DNA from: Chaenocephalus aceratus
Taxonomy: Eukaryota > Chordata > Actinopteri > Perciformes > Channichthyidae
DNA: 64,000 bases
Direction of reading: 5' to 3'
NCBI GenBank assembly: GCA_023974075.1
Contig: JAMFTG010000740.1
Location: 1-64,000 of the forward strand
In this document: in pieces, positions 33,220 through 45,562 of the stretch
How positions within the stretch are numbered: position 1 is the stretch's first letter
Layout: each line of letters starts with the position of its first letter
Translations under genes and position numbers: made by a program
Notes under the pieces: model-generated
Databases searched by the model: none
Seen by the model: the letters and a program-made list of their open reading frames with translations, nothing else
Told to the model about the DNA's origin: nothing

Positions 33220-34110
33220 CTCCCTTTAGCAAGCTGCCGGGATCCATTCTCCTGCCTCTGGCCCCTACGAAGCAAAACTCCTCCAGAGCAAACATTTCCC
33301 TCTCCCTTTGTTCCCCAGGGCACTTTGTGATGTTATCCTTTGCAGACCATTCACACCAACACACTCCACAGCAAAGGGAATATCCCAAAAAGCAAGTGAT
33401 TCATGTTGGGCGCAGGCATAAAGTAACTTCCACTCAGCCTACTAGCCCTTTGTTGAACTCCAGCTCTGCATCCGAGGCTTAATAATCTGTCCAAGTACCA
33501 GATCATATTTTGTTCCTCACAATTCTGGGTCCTCTTTATGTAATTGCTTCTGTCACCAGCCCCCCTGAAGCCATAACAAAGAATGCTGCTGCCCTGAAAA
33601 ATATGAGCAGTGCCTGAATGATTTAGTAAAGAGGTGGAGAATATCAAGCCTGCTGCCCCTTCCCTTTGTGCCCTCCCTCAACACATCAGTGCTTTGCTGC
33701 TTACAAGTCATTACTCTTTGGCATGAGAGGAAACTATTTTCCACAGTCCTGCATTTCCCCCATTATACACGTTTCTAAAGACAGGGTCCATTTGGAGCAG
33801 ATCATTTAATAGCTGTTGATATGTTCCTATCTAATGGCCTTTCTTCTCCCGTTTAAAACACACTTTGGCCATGATTCATTTAACATTTCCACTTAAGATA
33901 ATTTTGTTCTGAGAAGCTTCTTTAGCAATTATTCAGTGACATCTTCAATGGAGGAATAAAACGTTCTTTTTTAATTCAAGGTTCCCGAGATAGTATCCCG
34001 TCTGCTGCTCGGAATATAGCAATTTTAATAAACGATGACCCTTCTAAGCCTCCACAATACTGACTGTCATTCTTACAATGTGTTTCACTTGGTAAGGGCT
34101 AACGGAAAGA
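33220..34110. other. unassigned non-coding DNA
   Basis: No gene or element end recognised between the TTAA element and the repeats at 34.1 kb. Confidence 0.45.
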
Positions 34111-34188
34111 AAGAAAGAGAAACTAGGGCAAAAAGGGTGGGTGGAGGGGTCTGGAGGACGGGTCTCGGGTGGACTGCCTGTTCGTACC
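34111..34188 (-). mobile_element. inverted fragment of the Gypsy-like internal repeat of 0.8-2.0 kb
   Basis: 34119-34170 (gggtgggtggaggggtctgg ...) is the reverse complement of 1926-1975 with few changes. It ends in gcctgttcgtacc, whose complement resembles the cagtacgaacag leader after the LTR at 1081. It therefore probably belongs with the LTR piece at 34945-35197. Confidence 0.55.
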
Positions 34189-34640
34189 TTTTCAGGTCTC
34201 AGGCTCGAAATGACATTCCCAGAACAAATGACTATATCTTCACTTAAAAGGGGTAAATTAATAATATTTTTTTCTCAAAGCAATGATAAACCTGTGAGTT
34301 GGATGTAGAAAAGTCAGAATCAATATAGATGTTTTTATTTTAAAGTAAATTCAGAGTGAACATAGTAAAGAAAGTTAAATTATAGTGTCCGTCCAAAAAG
34401 AAAACATTACTTAGAGTGAAAACCACCCTTGAATGATGGGATAGTAGACTAATAGCTTTAGGAATCCAATATATAACATATAAGTACCCTGTATCAAGAT
34501 TGATGCAAAATTATTATTTTTAGAGAGATTTAGAAAAAAAAAAACACTTCTGGCTCATTTGGGTGGATTTTCCATATCTCTGGAACCCATCGGTCGATTT
34601 GATGATTGACATCTCTTTTGAATCGTTAGAGCAAACAAAT
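34189..34640. mobile_element. second, truncated copy of the 28.6-33.2 kb TTAA element
   Basis: Starts caggtctcaggctcgaaatg and runs colinear with 28672-28771 and then 32265-32580 (shared words: gacattcccagaacaaatga, tgataaacctg, gaatgatggg, gtaccctgtatcaag). It is uninterrupted and so represents the site before the Gypsy inserted. It has an extra ~30 bp (tgagttggatgtag...) between the parts that flank the Gypsy. The ends are lost. Confidence 0.75.
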
Positions 34641-34649
34641 GGACCAATC

Positions 34650-34944
34650 CGGAGCACCTTACACACCAGGATCCCTTGGCTAACTAACAGGGAGTCGCCA
34701 TTGACTTGCACTAGCAACGAGCCACGCAACGAGCCTCGCAACGTCCCGACCAATCAGAGCACACTGGGCTCACAGGGAGGGGGGGCAGGAGCTCCAACAA
34801 GCTGTGTAGGACAGAGAGTGAATACACATACTATACAGAGATGCTGTGAGAAACCAATGTGAGTTTGGAACATTGCACAATATCATATATTCTAGTCGAC
34901 CTCAACAATGGAAATATGATCAGTAGAAATGGCATGGACCTTTA
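34650..34944. repeat. dispersed element ending in TTAA, inverted relative to 53461-53640
   Basis: 34745-34940 matches 53461-53640 in inverted orientation (shared words: gaatacacatactatacaga, gtcgacctcaacaatgg, gatcagtagaaatggc). It ends catggacctttaa, equivalent to the ttaaaggtcc terminus of a TTAA-target family. Confidence 0.65.
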
Positions 34945-35197
34945 AGAGACGACGAACAGACATGGAGCACAGGGGAAGACAAGACTAAATACACAGAAGG
35001 GTAATCACAGGACAAGACACAGCTGGGCAGGGGAGGCAGAAACACAGGGGCAACAGGTGAACACAATCAGACACACCAGGGAAACTAAAGACAGGGAGGC
35101 AGACACAGGAAGTAGGACCAGACAAGACACAAGGGGGAACACATTTCAAAATAAAAAGGTGGAAAATGAAAGAACATAAATCCAAAACCATGACAGG
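34945..35197 (-). mobile_element. 5' (U3) part of a Gypsy-like LTR, inverted
   Basis: Read on the minus strand it begins TGTCATGGTTTTGG and runs through CA/CT-rich U3 sequence to gtcttcccctgtgctccatg, matching 822-866. It therefore supplies the LTR half missing at 0.8 kb, in the opposite orientation. It is abutted by a TTAA-type element at 34944. Confidence 0.55.
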
Positions 35198-36360
35198 TTG
35201 TGTTGTGTGAAGATAATGTGCTTGCGTTTTGCTGTTTCTCATTTGTTTGCATTTGAGCTCTAAGGGCCACCGTAGATTTCTGCTGGCACAACATCTAGTT
35301 GTCAGTGTGTTCATTTACACACCACAGACACAGGGCAGATTTAAATGTATTTCAAAAGGTAGTCCTGATGAATGTAGTCAAAGTGATGGCACTATATAAA
35401 GTGCACTGATTGTTTGTGCATTTCAGAAATAGTTTTACATTTCCTTATTAATTATTAAGGTTTGTGTTGGAATGGTACTAGTTTAAAGACATGTACTCAT
35501 ACATCCAAAAGTATCTTCCCTGAATCATGTATCCTGCATGGAGGAACAAACACTTCTTACAAACCTGCAGTCTTCGATAAGCCGCAGCTTTTCCTGATTG
35601 TTGATTTTCACAAATGCTCAGTGGCCACCATGTTTAATCATGGTAATTGGAAAGTGGCAGCTGCTGGATCCTACCTCATGCCAAATCATGGCTGCAGGTG
35701 TTCCAGCAGACATTCATTCGGTATTTTGCATCATGCAAAAAAGGTTAGGAATTAAGCATCACATGCTGCCGGGCGCTACTCAGAAGGAACACCGTTGGGC
35801 TTTGTTAAATAGCTGCGACTCTACCTCAATACAATTGTTTAAATGTTCAACACCATGAGAGATGTCTCAACTCTGACACCTCCCTCAGTACACTGCCATG
35901 TCGAACACTGAACCTGTGTGCTAATAGCCAGTTTGCCTGCCACCAATGATCTTTTGAGGATCTAAATCATTAGAAACTTCTCAATTGAACGTTGGGTTAA
36001 CATTGGATTATTTTCGGTACCAGTCTTGTGGTACGTTACTTAATTAGTGAAAAAACACGTTTAACTTTAATTTGTAGTGTTTACTTGAGCAAACACAATG
36101 GCAGCTGTTCGTGTAACCTCCGTTAGCAGGATGGAGAGCTTTGACCGTGAGAAGTGTCCAAGTTTCCACACTACTCTTTCCACCATTATGAGCTGACCAT
36201 ACTTCACATCGGGATACACTTATGCATCAAAACATAACATGTAAGACCAGAAGTTCTCACTTTGAGACACAGCAATGGATTTCCTTAATGTCCTAAGGAA
36301 CATTCGGCCAATGTCTTATCTATTGGGAATGTGTATATACTGAATGTTCTCTTCTTAAGC
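35198..36360. other. unassigned non-coding DNA
   Basis: No recognised gene. Open frames at 35462-35755 and 35598-35858 show no motif. Confidence 0.45.
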
Positions 36361-36560
36361 CCGGCCACACGAGGACGATAACGCAAACGGACTGCTATCG
36401 TTATCAAAAAAGTCTTCCGCCCACACGCAACAGGCACCAGAAACGTGTCCGTTCACACGAGACCGCTCGAAAGCGCTGGAGACGCTGTAGTACATATGCC
36501 AGGCCTGTAAGTGGCGCTGTAGTCCTGCACAAAAGCAGCGAAGAAGACTTCCCGCGCATG
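36361..36560. repeat. fragment of a dispersed DNA element
   Basis: Begins cggccacacgaggacgataa and contains paired words (gataacgc, gttatcaa; cacacgaggac, gttcacacgag). 36468-36550 is the reverse complement of 3442-3523 with few changes, linking it to the MITE at 3.3-3.8 kb. Confidence 0.6.
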
Positions 36561-36589
36561 GTTGCCCTTCTGTTTATTCTCCGCTGTGG

Positions 36590-36857
36590 ACCTTTTATTG
36601 TGGCCAGCCTAAGGCACACCTGTGCAATAATCATGCTGTCTAATCAGCATCTTGATATGCCACACCTGTGAGGTGGGATGGATTATCTCGGCAAAGGAGA
36701 AGTGCTCACTATCACAGATTCTTTCAGATTTGTGAACAATATTTGAGAGAAATGGTTATTTTGTGTATATAGAACATGTTTTAGATCTTTGAGTTCATCT
36801 CATGAAAAATGGGATCAACAACAAAAGTGTTGCGTTTATATTTTTGTTCAGTGTATG
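36590..36857 (+). mobile_element. 3' end of a Tc1/mariner-like element
   Basis: The right end reads gcgtttatatttttgttcagtgta, whose complement (starting acactgaacaaaaatataaa) is a known vertebrate Tc1-like terminus. The preceding text (ggccagcctaaggcacacc, caaaggagaagtgctcacta) fits that family. No transposase or left end is present. Confidence 0.6.
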
Positions 36858-37167
36858 AGACAACGATTAACACGATGATTCAGCCTCGATGGAGAGAGAC
36901 ATATGACTGTCATGTTTATTGCTTACGCAAGCCTTAGCTAATCTGAACTAAACATTGAATACCGCTTTGAACCTTTTGAATTCCTGCATCTTGTGACTGA
37001 AACCCTCTCTTGTATAAAAGCAAGTCAAGCACACTGTTCTGGGAACTATCTGTCCCACGCAGCTCTGTATGTGATGACTACTTCCATTCGTGCAAGGACA
37101 ATACATACATGTATCCTGAGCCGGTGACGAGTGAACAACTGGCTCCTAGTGTCCATTAAAATGTTCA
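36858..37167. other. unassigned non-coding DNA
   Basis: Nothing recognised. It ends at the terminal inverted repeat of the next element. Confidence 0.45.
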
Positions 37168-37767
37168 ATATCGTCACCTTCTTAAACTAATGGCCTAAGT
37201 CATATTTGAAGGTTTTTCAAAAAACAGAAAAAACTTAACCAAATATAGAATATATGATATATATTAATTATTTCACACAAAAAGGTTATGACAATATATG
37301 ACTATTGAAATACACATAACACTGTCTGTCAATTGTGTAAAATAAGAGATTTAGATGACTTAGGCCAATTTACGAACATGTTGTTGTGACTTAGGCAATT
37401 TGAAACCTGACTTAGGCCTTATTACTTCTGGAGTAAGTGACTTAGGCAAAACAGTGCACTTCTCTTTCCCGCATTACTGTGACAGACCATGGCTGGGTCA
37501 GCAACTAACAGTTTAACATGCTAGAAGAGCATACAGAGACTCAGGAAACAGAGGGCAGTTCGGCCCTTTAATTCAATATAGCAAACTCAAAAGCTACAAC
37601 TTAAATCACTCTTAGCTAAATAAAACAAAAGGCAAGTAAATCAAACCCTGAGGAGGCATGTGCCTCTCCTCACTACTCCCTCCAGCTCTTCTTTGCTGTG
37701 TTTTTAATTGTAGCTAACCCTTTTCCATTTAAATCAGTTTCTCCCCTGAACCTTTCTCAGTCATCTT

Positions 37768-37987
<220 letters not shown>

Positions 37988-38299
37988 TAATTATGTGGCA
38001 AATTGTCAAAAAGCTGATGACACTCGAAGGGCATGACATGTTTCATGGACGGAAGGTCCTGAAACCTCCTCGCCTTGATTGGCAGAGCGTCAACTTCAGC
38101 AGTTGCAGCTGCCTTTTGAGATTCCCGATGTAGATGGGAGATGGTTGTGCCTGGGTGAAGGAACTTCTTGAAGGAAATCTGTCACAGCAGTTTCCAGCTT
38201 TGCATTTTTGCCACTCTTAGGGCCAGATGTAGTTGACGGGTCTGCCACTTGTTCGTCATGGTCGATGGTGTCTTTGTTTCAGTTGGTAGGAAAATGATG

Positions 38300-39345
38300 A
38301 ACTGCGCCTGGATCCCTCACCAACTTTCTTTCTTTCGCTTCATGGTAACCTTTGTGACCAAAGTGGTGATGTATAACCGATGTTCTTCCCAGTTGTCCAT
38401 TGACCACACTTTCTCAAATATCCACTGCCTCTGCTCTTCTGTAATGGATTGACAGTCTCGAGTTGTGACTCGCTGACAGAACTTCGAATTGCAGGGAAGG
38501 CCCATAGCCTTTGCAGCTATTTCTTTGCCACCTTTGGCCTTGTATGCCATTATTTTGAGATGTTTCTTCTTGGATTCATTTTGCTTCCATGTTTCTGGGC
38601 TGAGGTATTTATGTTGTTTCCTTTTGATCGTATTGTTTTCATACATCCTCTAGATGAGGACCATAATGTTCTGAAGCTGCTGCCAGACTGTCTTCATTTT
38701 CAGGGACAGAGGACTCATCAGAGGATGGATTGTAGTTTGGGTCAATGATAACATCATCATCATCTAAGTCTTCTTCATGGTGTGGACGGGTCTGCTAAGG
38801 CATCTTCAGCAACACTCTCTTCTTCAATGAAAGTGTTTAGGTTATTGTCTGCTCCATCTGAATCAGGGTGTTTCTCAATGTTGAGTAACGCTGCTCCAGA
38901 GCCACTATTTCAAGGATACTACTTAATCGAGTCCCGCCGAAGGACTGTTCCAATGTCCAGGATCCTTGGAATTCTACCGAGGCCGGCGTAATTCGTTGCT
39001 GGAAATTTCGAGGCTGCACATGTGTATCCTCCGCGGTCTTAAAATCCGCACAATGCTTTGCGCACGGACCAATTCCCCAAATCTTTGTCGGAAAATGTAA
39101 GGCAGGGCCTCTCATATGACGCACACCTGCACACTTGCTAGCCTGTTCCATTCTTCACTCTCCGAAAGCCAGGAATGATTCTTGCCTAGCCTCTGATGGA
39201 CCTGACTCGGAGGACAAGGAAGCGTCCTCGACATTGAGAAACACCCACAGTGTCTTGGCCTGGTACATGCTGCTCCACCTCTTTAACGACAGTCTCATTT
39301 TCATTGGATGATTCCTGATCGGTGTCTGAAAAGTCAAGTGCATCT
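38300..39345 (-). pseudogene. minus-strand coding remnant of the unrecognised transposon
   Basis: Reading on the minus strand from about 39345: an acidic N-terminal part (ALDFSDTDQESSNENETVVK), interrupted by a 381-bp MITE, then more acidic sequence (DDDVIIDPNYNPSSDES), a stop, and the open frame 38646-38317 with SPETWKQNESKKKHLKIMAY and a basic/cysteine part (GLPCNSKFCQ) followed by EEQRQWIFEKVWSMDNWEEH. This acidic-then-'W.rN..K' layout resembles uncharacterised multicopy proteins in animal genomes that I associate with transposons. I cannot name the domain. The catalytic region is not visible. Confidence 0.5.
38866..39246. mobile_element. 381-bp MITE nested in the transposon coding remnant
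   Basis: Terminal inverted repeats GGGTGTTTCTCAATG (left) and CATTGAGAAACACCC (right), extending about 20 bp with one or two mismatches. It splits the minus-strand acidic coding sequence. A target duplication is uncertain (tca on the left, aca on the right). Confidence 0.7.
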
Positions 39346-39654
39346 CCTACCAAAAAGGAGTAGGTGTACGGTCACAACTGTGTGATCATTGTGAAAAACA
39401 TTTTTGTAATTGCACTGTGGTCCTATGTATTAATACATTAAAGCTATTTAATGAATATTATTTGGCCAAATTCAGTTAAAAAAACATGTAATCTTTCCTA
39501 ATAAGATGGAAATGTAATGTGGAAAAAGGACAATATTAAGAATTCAAACAGACAAAGGCAAAATGTAGTTTTCCTTATTTATAATTATGCTGTAATTGTA
39601 ACCGTTAGTTTTGAAAGATGAGATTCGTTTTTAGATGAGTCTTTATTGTCCCAG

Positions 39655-39745
39655 AGGGAAATGTGTGCAAGCTTCATGGAGCTACAGTAGCTACATTAGC
39701 TTCAGTAACTATAGTACCTACAGTAGCTACATTAGCTACAGTAAT
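39655..39745. repeat. short AGCTACA(N)TAGCTACA minisatellite
   Basis: Irregular repetition of gctacagtagctacattagct words inside the 37.2-40.1 kb element. Confidence 0.75.
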
Positions 39746-40147
39746 TGTGAAATTAAAAGACTAAATAACTACACAACATTTATAGCCTAGCCTATAGTAT
39801 AGTAAACATCACTTACCAACAGGGGACAAGCCCTGAACCATGAAAATAACTTAATTTATCTGTTAGTTTTTCTTTCTTCTTGAAGCAGCCATTTTGTAAA
39901 GCTTGTCAAATGGCCTAAGTCACAAGATAATGTGACTCAAGCCATTTTCTTTTTTAAATATATTGCCTAAGTCACACTCTTGACATAGGCCATTATACTA
40001 TCAGGGTAGGAACAGCACTTTCTTTTCAATAAGGATGTAGGCAATTTTACCAGAGGTGGCCAGCATCAAGAAGAGATGATTTAGGCAAAAAAAACATTTT
40101 CTCCAAAATATGACTTAGGCCATTAGTTTAAGAAGGTGACGATATTT

Positions 40148-40263
40148 AATATACTTGATTGTATCTTATTGTATCTAACATGTTTACTTTGTACTGTTGT
40201 GCTTGACACTGCTGCTGGAACAAATTCCTTTCCCAATTTGGGTTGAATAAAAAAATCTATCCA
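40148..40263 (+). mobile_element. LINE/SINE 3' tail fragment
   Basis: 'acactgctgctggaacaaat ... ttgggttgaataaa' followed by atctatccatct resembles the 3' end of fish RTE/Rex-type elements with an ATCT tail. Fragment only. Confidence 0.4.
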
Positions 40264-42320
40264 TCTTAAATATGTTTGTTATTGCAAAGGGTATACTGTA
40301 TGCACTTTGTTTTTGAAGATGCTTTCACATGATTCACGGTAAAACAGCTGTCCTGGCTTTTCCGTTGAGTCTCTCAGCGGACACCCTACGCTCAGCTGTG
40401 CCACCGAGCAGAGAAGGTAACCATAGAAACAAAACAAAACTGTTTTTTTCCCACAGCAAGGCTCTGGGCCCAGCATTGTGGTGAGCAAAGAGCACATTGG
40501 GTATTTATATTTTTCCATATAACTTTGTTTCCCAGGGAGACTTCTGTGCACAGAATACGTCTTTTTCAAAAAGGCTTCTTGACTTTTGCAGCATTTTGTT
40601 TACATGTTTCATCGAGGCCTTTCCCTCCGACTCTTTCAATGTAATGAATCAGAACTCTTTCTGAAATAATCAGAAGTAGTTGTAGTTGAAACTTTGGAAA
40701 CACATATCGAGAATATAACGTACAAAAGAGAATAATCTGATTTCCAACGTTTCCCTAAAACCTTAACTTCTCCTATGTGTGTATAATGCCGCTGAGTATG
40801 AAGTCAGTGCAGAGGCATGGACTGGGATGCCTCGGCAAGTAAGCAATCTAATTGAGAGGCGGAGAGTAAGATGGCTTCTGCTCCGTATTGACTGCACAGC
40901 TTGTTTGGCTGCTGTTTTGATTTGTCATGTATCAGAAGTTCACTACCCCAGTGGTTTGGCAGTTATTCTCATACTAGCAGTCTGAATCATACATGATCAC
41001 CTGCCCACTGTGGTGGTGCACATGTTTGGCTGTTTGGAGTTCATCCAGGCATAACAAACCGAACGAGAACACAGAGTAGTAGTCAGTCGCTGCTATTGAC
41101 TGATTGAACATGATTACAAAACGGTTGCATCGGCCACTATTCAGCGCAGTGAATGTAATGCATTGTCAACAGGTTTCCATGCCACGGTAGATTTTATAAC
41201 ACAAACAGGTTATGTTCAGTTATTTGGAAGTGGGGTTGTATGAGGTATTATCCAATGTCAGTGTGTTCGACAGCACATCAGCAGTTTACAGAAGACACAG
41301 GAACATCTGTGACAGCAATACTTTAGTTTGTTGCTGTCATTACATCTGATTGGATAATGATGGTTAGACATCAACATAGGCTATGATTACCTGAGACCAC
41401 TTGTGTTAGCAATGTGTATAATCATCCATTGGTCCTATATGCTAATTGTAGCCTGCATGATTTTTAATTGTTTTTTTCAGCACTCCCATACACAAATAAA
41501 TGCGAGATACCAGTGGATTAATGGCTATAGTGCCAATGTAAACAGCTGTTTAAAGGGCTTTTGTTTTATACACTTAGCTTCTGCCCTGTTCCCAACAGTA
41601 TATTGATGTGCGGTGACGGTACTGTTTCTTTGACCTCCAGCTAATACATTTGATATGGATAAGTACCTTATACAACCCCAATTTAACAGACGTGAATGCA
41701 AACAATGGCTACGGTGCTCACAGAGCTAATCTGAGGTGAATCATTACTCTTCCAAGACAACGCCGCCAGTTCAGACGGCATTAACAGTGGTAACTTCACC
41801 AGGAGCGCAGTGAGAGCTACAGATACTGGCTAGCCAGTGAAGCAACAGGACACACATGCGGTAACATTGACATTTGACTCAAACTCTCTCTCTCTCAATT
41901 GGTTGGACCAATCTCATCCTCACTGCTCCGAAAGCCCTTCAAACATCCAACAAGCAGTTCTGATGGAATATACCGGCACCTTACCAGTCCTGACCGCTGA
42001 GGGAATAATGAATTAGAGTATCCAAGATACAGAAAGATATCTTTTGAGCTGTCTCATTTCACATTTGACTGATTACATTTGTACTTTTCCACAAAAGACA
42101 TGTAGGTTTGACGGTACAAATCTCCATGTCCAATGAAGTAACTGTCCCGTTGATAACTGACCAACTGTCAGTACAGTATGTCACCAAGCTTTCAGGAGCC
42201 GCGCAAAGTCATTGAGCCGTAATCTGGGCTCATCTTAACACACTTGCCAGTAGCCCATGGAGGACCATTGCTTGATGTTGACCACCTCTGCTGCTCCTAG
42301 AACTGGGCATCAATGACTTA
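40264..42320. other. unassigned non-coding DNA
   Basis: About 2 kb with no gene or element recognised on either strand. Confidence 0.45.
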
Positions 42321-42945
42321 CGGCCCGTCCACACTACAGCGTCGACAGCGTCGAAAACTCCAATCTGCCCATTCACTTTCAATGGGGTGACGTCACGTTG
42401 CCTCGCTTTTTCGCCGAATTGAATTGTGGGTAGCAGAGCGGTCCGTCTCCGCCGTCTCCGGCGTCAGAAGTTGAACAATGTTCAACTTCGCCGGAGACGC
42501 CGGAGTAGCCAGCGCCAGCCAATCAAATCCCGTTTCGGAAAATCTGACAGCTCAAGCCGTAGCCAATCAAACCGCGTCTAAGCTGGGAGAGATATCCCGC
42601 CGTTCATTTCTATATTTCAAAAAAAGTTGGAGGAGAAACTAACTATCGCCGTAGCGAATCACCCGGTTTTGTATGACCAGACCCTCTTCACCTACCGGGA
42701 TACAAACCGGAGGAACCAGGCATGGAGGGAGGTGGCAGAGACAGTGGGGGAAACTGGTAGGTTTTCGCCTGTTTGGGGAGTTTATATATATATTGCTCCC
42801 ATAAAATCCCCGGGGTTTTTTGCTTTGTATGTCGGGGTGGGAGATTCATGTGATTGGTTGTTGGTCGTGTTGCTTGAATAAAATCCCCAAGCTCCAGACA
42901 CGCCCAGCTCCAAGCTATTTTTGAAGCTGTAGTGTGGACGCTCCG
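42321..42945 (+). mobile_element. internally deleted PIF/Harbinger element
   Basis: Left end CGGCCCGTCCACACTACAGC and right end GCTGTAGTGTGGACGCTCCG form 20-bp inverted repeats with two mismatches. The flanking trinucleotides are TTA (left) and TGA (right), near the 3-bp TWA target expected for PIF/Harbinger. A further internal inverted pair lies around gttgaacaatgttcaac (42471-42487). It contains a MADF exon, which fits this superfamily's second protein. Confidence 0.65.
42627..42760 (+). pseudogene. MADF/Myb-SANT-like domain exon of a Harbinger element
   Basis: The protein begins MEEKLTIAVANHPVLYDQTL and continues FTYRDTNRRNQAWREVAETV. This is the N-terminal half of a MADF domain: an acidic start, the 'hPvLYD' strand, and the 'r..AW..va..vG' helix. 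In PIF/Harbinger elements such a DNA-binding protein works with the transposase. The sequence after GETG is no longer domain-like and ends at 42881; the open frame is longer than the conserved part. The transposase gene is absent. Confidence 0.65.
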
Positions 42946-45465
42946 TGACAGACACCTATTGGAGGTGCGGCCCTCTCAATGCGTTTGGTCTCTGGCTGCA
43001 GCCAGGTGTTCACACTAGTGAAGGGATCATTGAGCAAGTCAGCATCATCCCGTAGGTGACGTATGGATGGTTCGAGAGCCAAGAGTGGCCCAGCTGGGCA
43101 GTGACGCACCATGATCCCAATTAACCGTGTCCTATATCTGTCTCGCAGTGTGTGGGGAGGTGTGCCAACATACAGCAGAGAGGATTATGTTTGATTTAGG
43201 CCAAGGGATCATATTGATAGGCCTTGCTTGCATTGGCTCCTGCTTTCCAGATGGCTGGACCTCATACCGAGATGGAGTGTGTTGGGTTGTACCTGCCGAG
43301 TTAATTACTGAGATGAGTCGGACCTCTGCAGCCGGCTGAGCACACGCATGCTGCATGTGCTCTTATTCAGAGAGCATTAGTGAGGGTAAACATTGCTTCT
43401 GTGGGTGTTTCTGTTCATCCCTAATGTGCTGGATGGGATTGAAGTTATTACAAATAGAAATGTTGTAAATAAGCAATTCTCCCTTGTGTTTGAGCACTTT
43501 TAACTTACAGCACTTCTGTCATAATTGAAATAACTCAAAAGCCCAGAGGTGTCACATTAAGCATTGTTGTTTTTAACATGTTAGCGTGTAGCTGGAAGCA
43601 CAGCGTCACAGTGCTGCTGGCATCGCTGTAGACTGTTGTCTCGTATTATCATGCAGTTTTCTTTCAATTGAAATACATTTGTGAAGTACATCCATTTGCT
43701 GCAGAGGACAGATGCGTATGACTTCGATGATTCCTTGACATGCATTGGTCATTCAGGGTGGCATGATGCTAGGGACAACACATTGAAAGCCCATGGTCAG
43801 GCAGCGGGTTGGATTCTTATTTCAAAACACAATCCATTGTTCTAGGCTAAAAACACGTGTTCCTTTATGTTCTATTGCCCCAGGTTTACCGTCTCAAGGG
43901 TTGTTTTGTATAAAAAGGTAAATCAAAAAATTACAGATATCAATGATCTTCAGAGCTGTCCGACTTTTTATAGTCATGTGTTGGTTTTATTATTACTTCT
44001 CGATAGCAATGTGTTGGATTTATATTTGGTGCAGACAATCATGTTCCCCTCAGGATGAACTGTGATCACGCTAACACGATAAACTGCACTATCTTAATAT
44101 GTACATCTCAAGGCATCGAAACACAGCTTCATAAAGCACTGGAATGGCTGTGACCTCTAACTCTTGTGTGCAATTCATGTCCTGCCAACTACTTTCCATT
44201 TATTTTTACATATGAAAACATAACATCGCTTCATGCTTTCAATTTCCTTTCATCGGCAAATGTTGCTTATTTTGAAAGGACAACAAGCTTACTTTAGTGC
44301 CAGCACGATGTACGATGTAGATGCTTTTGGAAACCTCTCACAAAGTGAAAGGGTTTTAAAATAAATGCTATCACCATTATGATTTGATACCTGAGGATTG
44401 TCATGACATTTTAACATTGAATAACACACAGCAGAACATGTCCTTGTTAACGCCTATGACTGTTGCTGCAGCAATGTTTTAGTATTCATATCAGAGAATG
44501 GGCATTCGTAACAGCAACATGACATCTCATTAGAAAGGTATGGCTTTGTTCCAGTGCCACCAGTCTGCTGTCTGTTTACTACCTGCTGACTCACTTTAGA
44601 AATGAGCCTGGAGTCTTGAACTCCCACATGTCTTCAATCTTGTCTGGGGTATACAGAATGGGAGGGTGGTGGTAACTGAATTATACTTTTTTTAAGGGTA
44701 AATATAATATGTATGATAAATGGAGCTGCTGCTTACAAATATGTTAGACTGGGAGGTGGAACATCGAGACTGAAAAATCGCTATGAATTCAGCCAGTCAG
44801 CCAATTGAATTTGCCTTTCTAAACCCTATTACCCCTATTCTGAATACCTGCATGAGTCATCCTATGCTTTCCGCTAGATCCATTACTCCATTCTTTTTTT
44901 AAACTAATACTTTCTAATAGCAGCACATGCACATTTCCATCACATTGCTGAAACTATATAAGAGAGAGAGTTGTGTGTGGGGCAAGTGCAGTGTGTCTGT
45001 TTTGCTCCATATCGTATATCATCATCGTAGACGGATTTTCATCATGTTTTTTTTCTTTTTTTTCGATGTAATGAACTTGCACTGAACTTTGATTTTTTTA
45101 ACACATGTACGAACAAAACAGTGACTTCTGTATACCATCATACCCCTAGTTGGTAGCCTGTTGTTACCTAGAACTCTTTCCTAAACTTAATCCCTATGCA
45201 ATTAGCTTAAATGGCTAGGAGGCTAACTTCAGTGTATACTCTTGTTCAGTTATGAGATATCCAGGAAGCCTATCTAGGTTTTAAAGTCCCGGTTACCTAG
45301 TGTTGCTAGGATAGAATTGTAGCTTTATATTTAAAATGGGTCAAATAGAGCAGTGGTGGTTCAGTTATGTTGGGGTAACCTTCATAACGTCAAACTTAAC
45401 ACCAGTGATCCACTAAACTACAAGTGAAAGTATCAAGACGCATGGTCTACTAAACAAGTCCGATT
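42946..45465. other. unassigned non-coding DNA
   Basis: About 2.5 kb without a recognised gene or element. Short open frames at 43127-43339 and 43867-44058 show no motif. Confidence 0.45.
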
Positions 45466-45562
45466 TCAAACCTTAACTGGATGTTTTTTTTGTTTTGTTG
45501 CTTCCCATTGTAAAGCGTCCTTGGGTTTCGTGAAAGGCGCTATATACATTGATATTATTATG
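45466..45562 (+). mobile_element. LINE/SINE 3' tail fragment
   Basis: 'gtaaagcgtccttgggtttc ... aaaggcgctatatacattg' followed by atattattatg is the stem-loop-like tail used by several fish LINE-SINE pairs. Only the tail is present. Confidence 0.5.
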
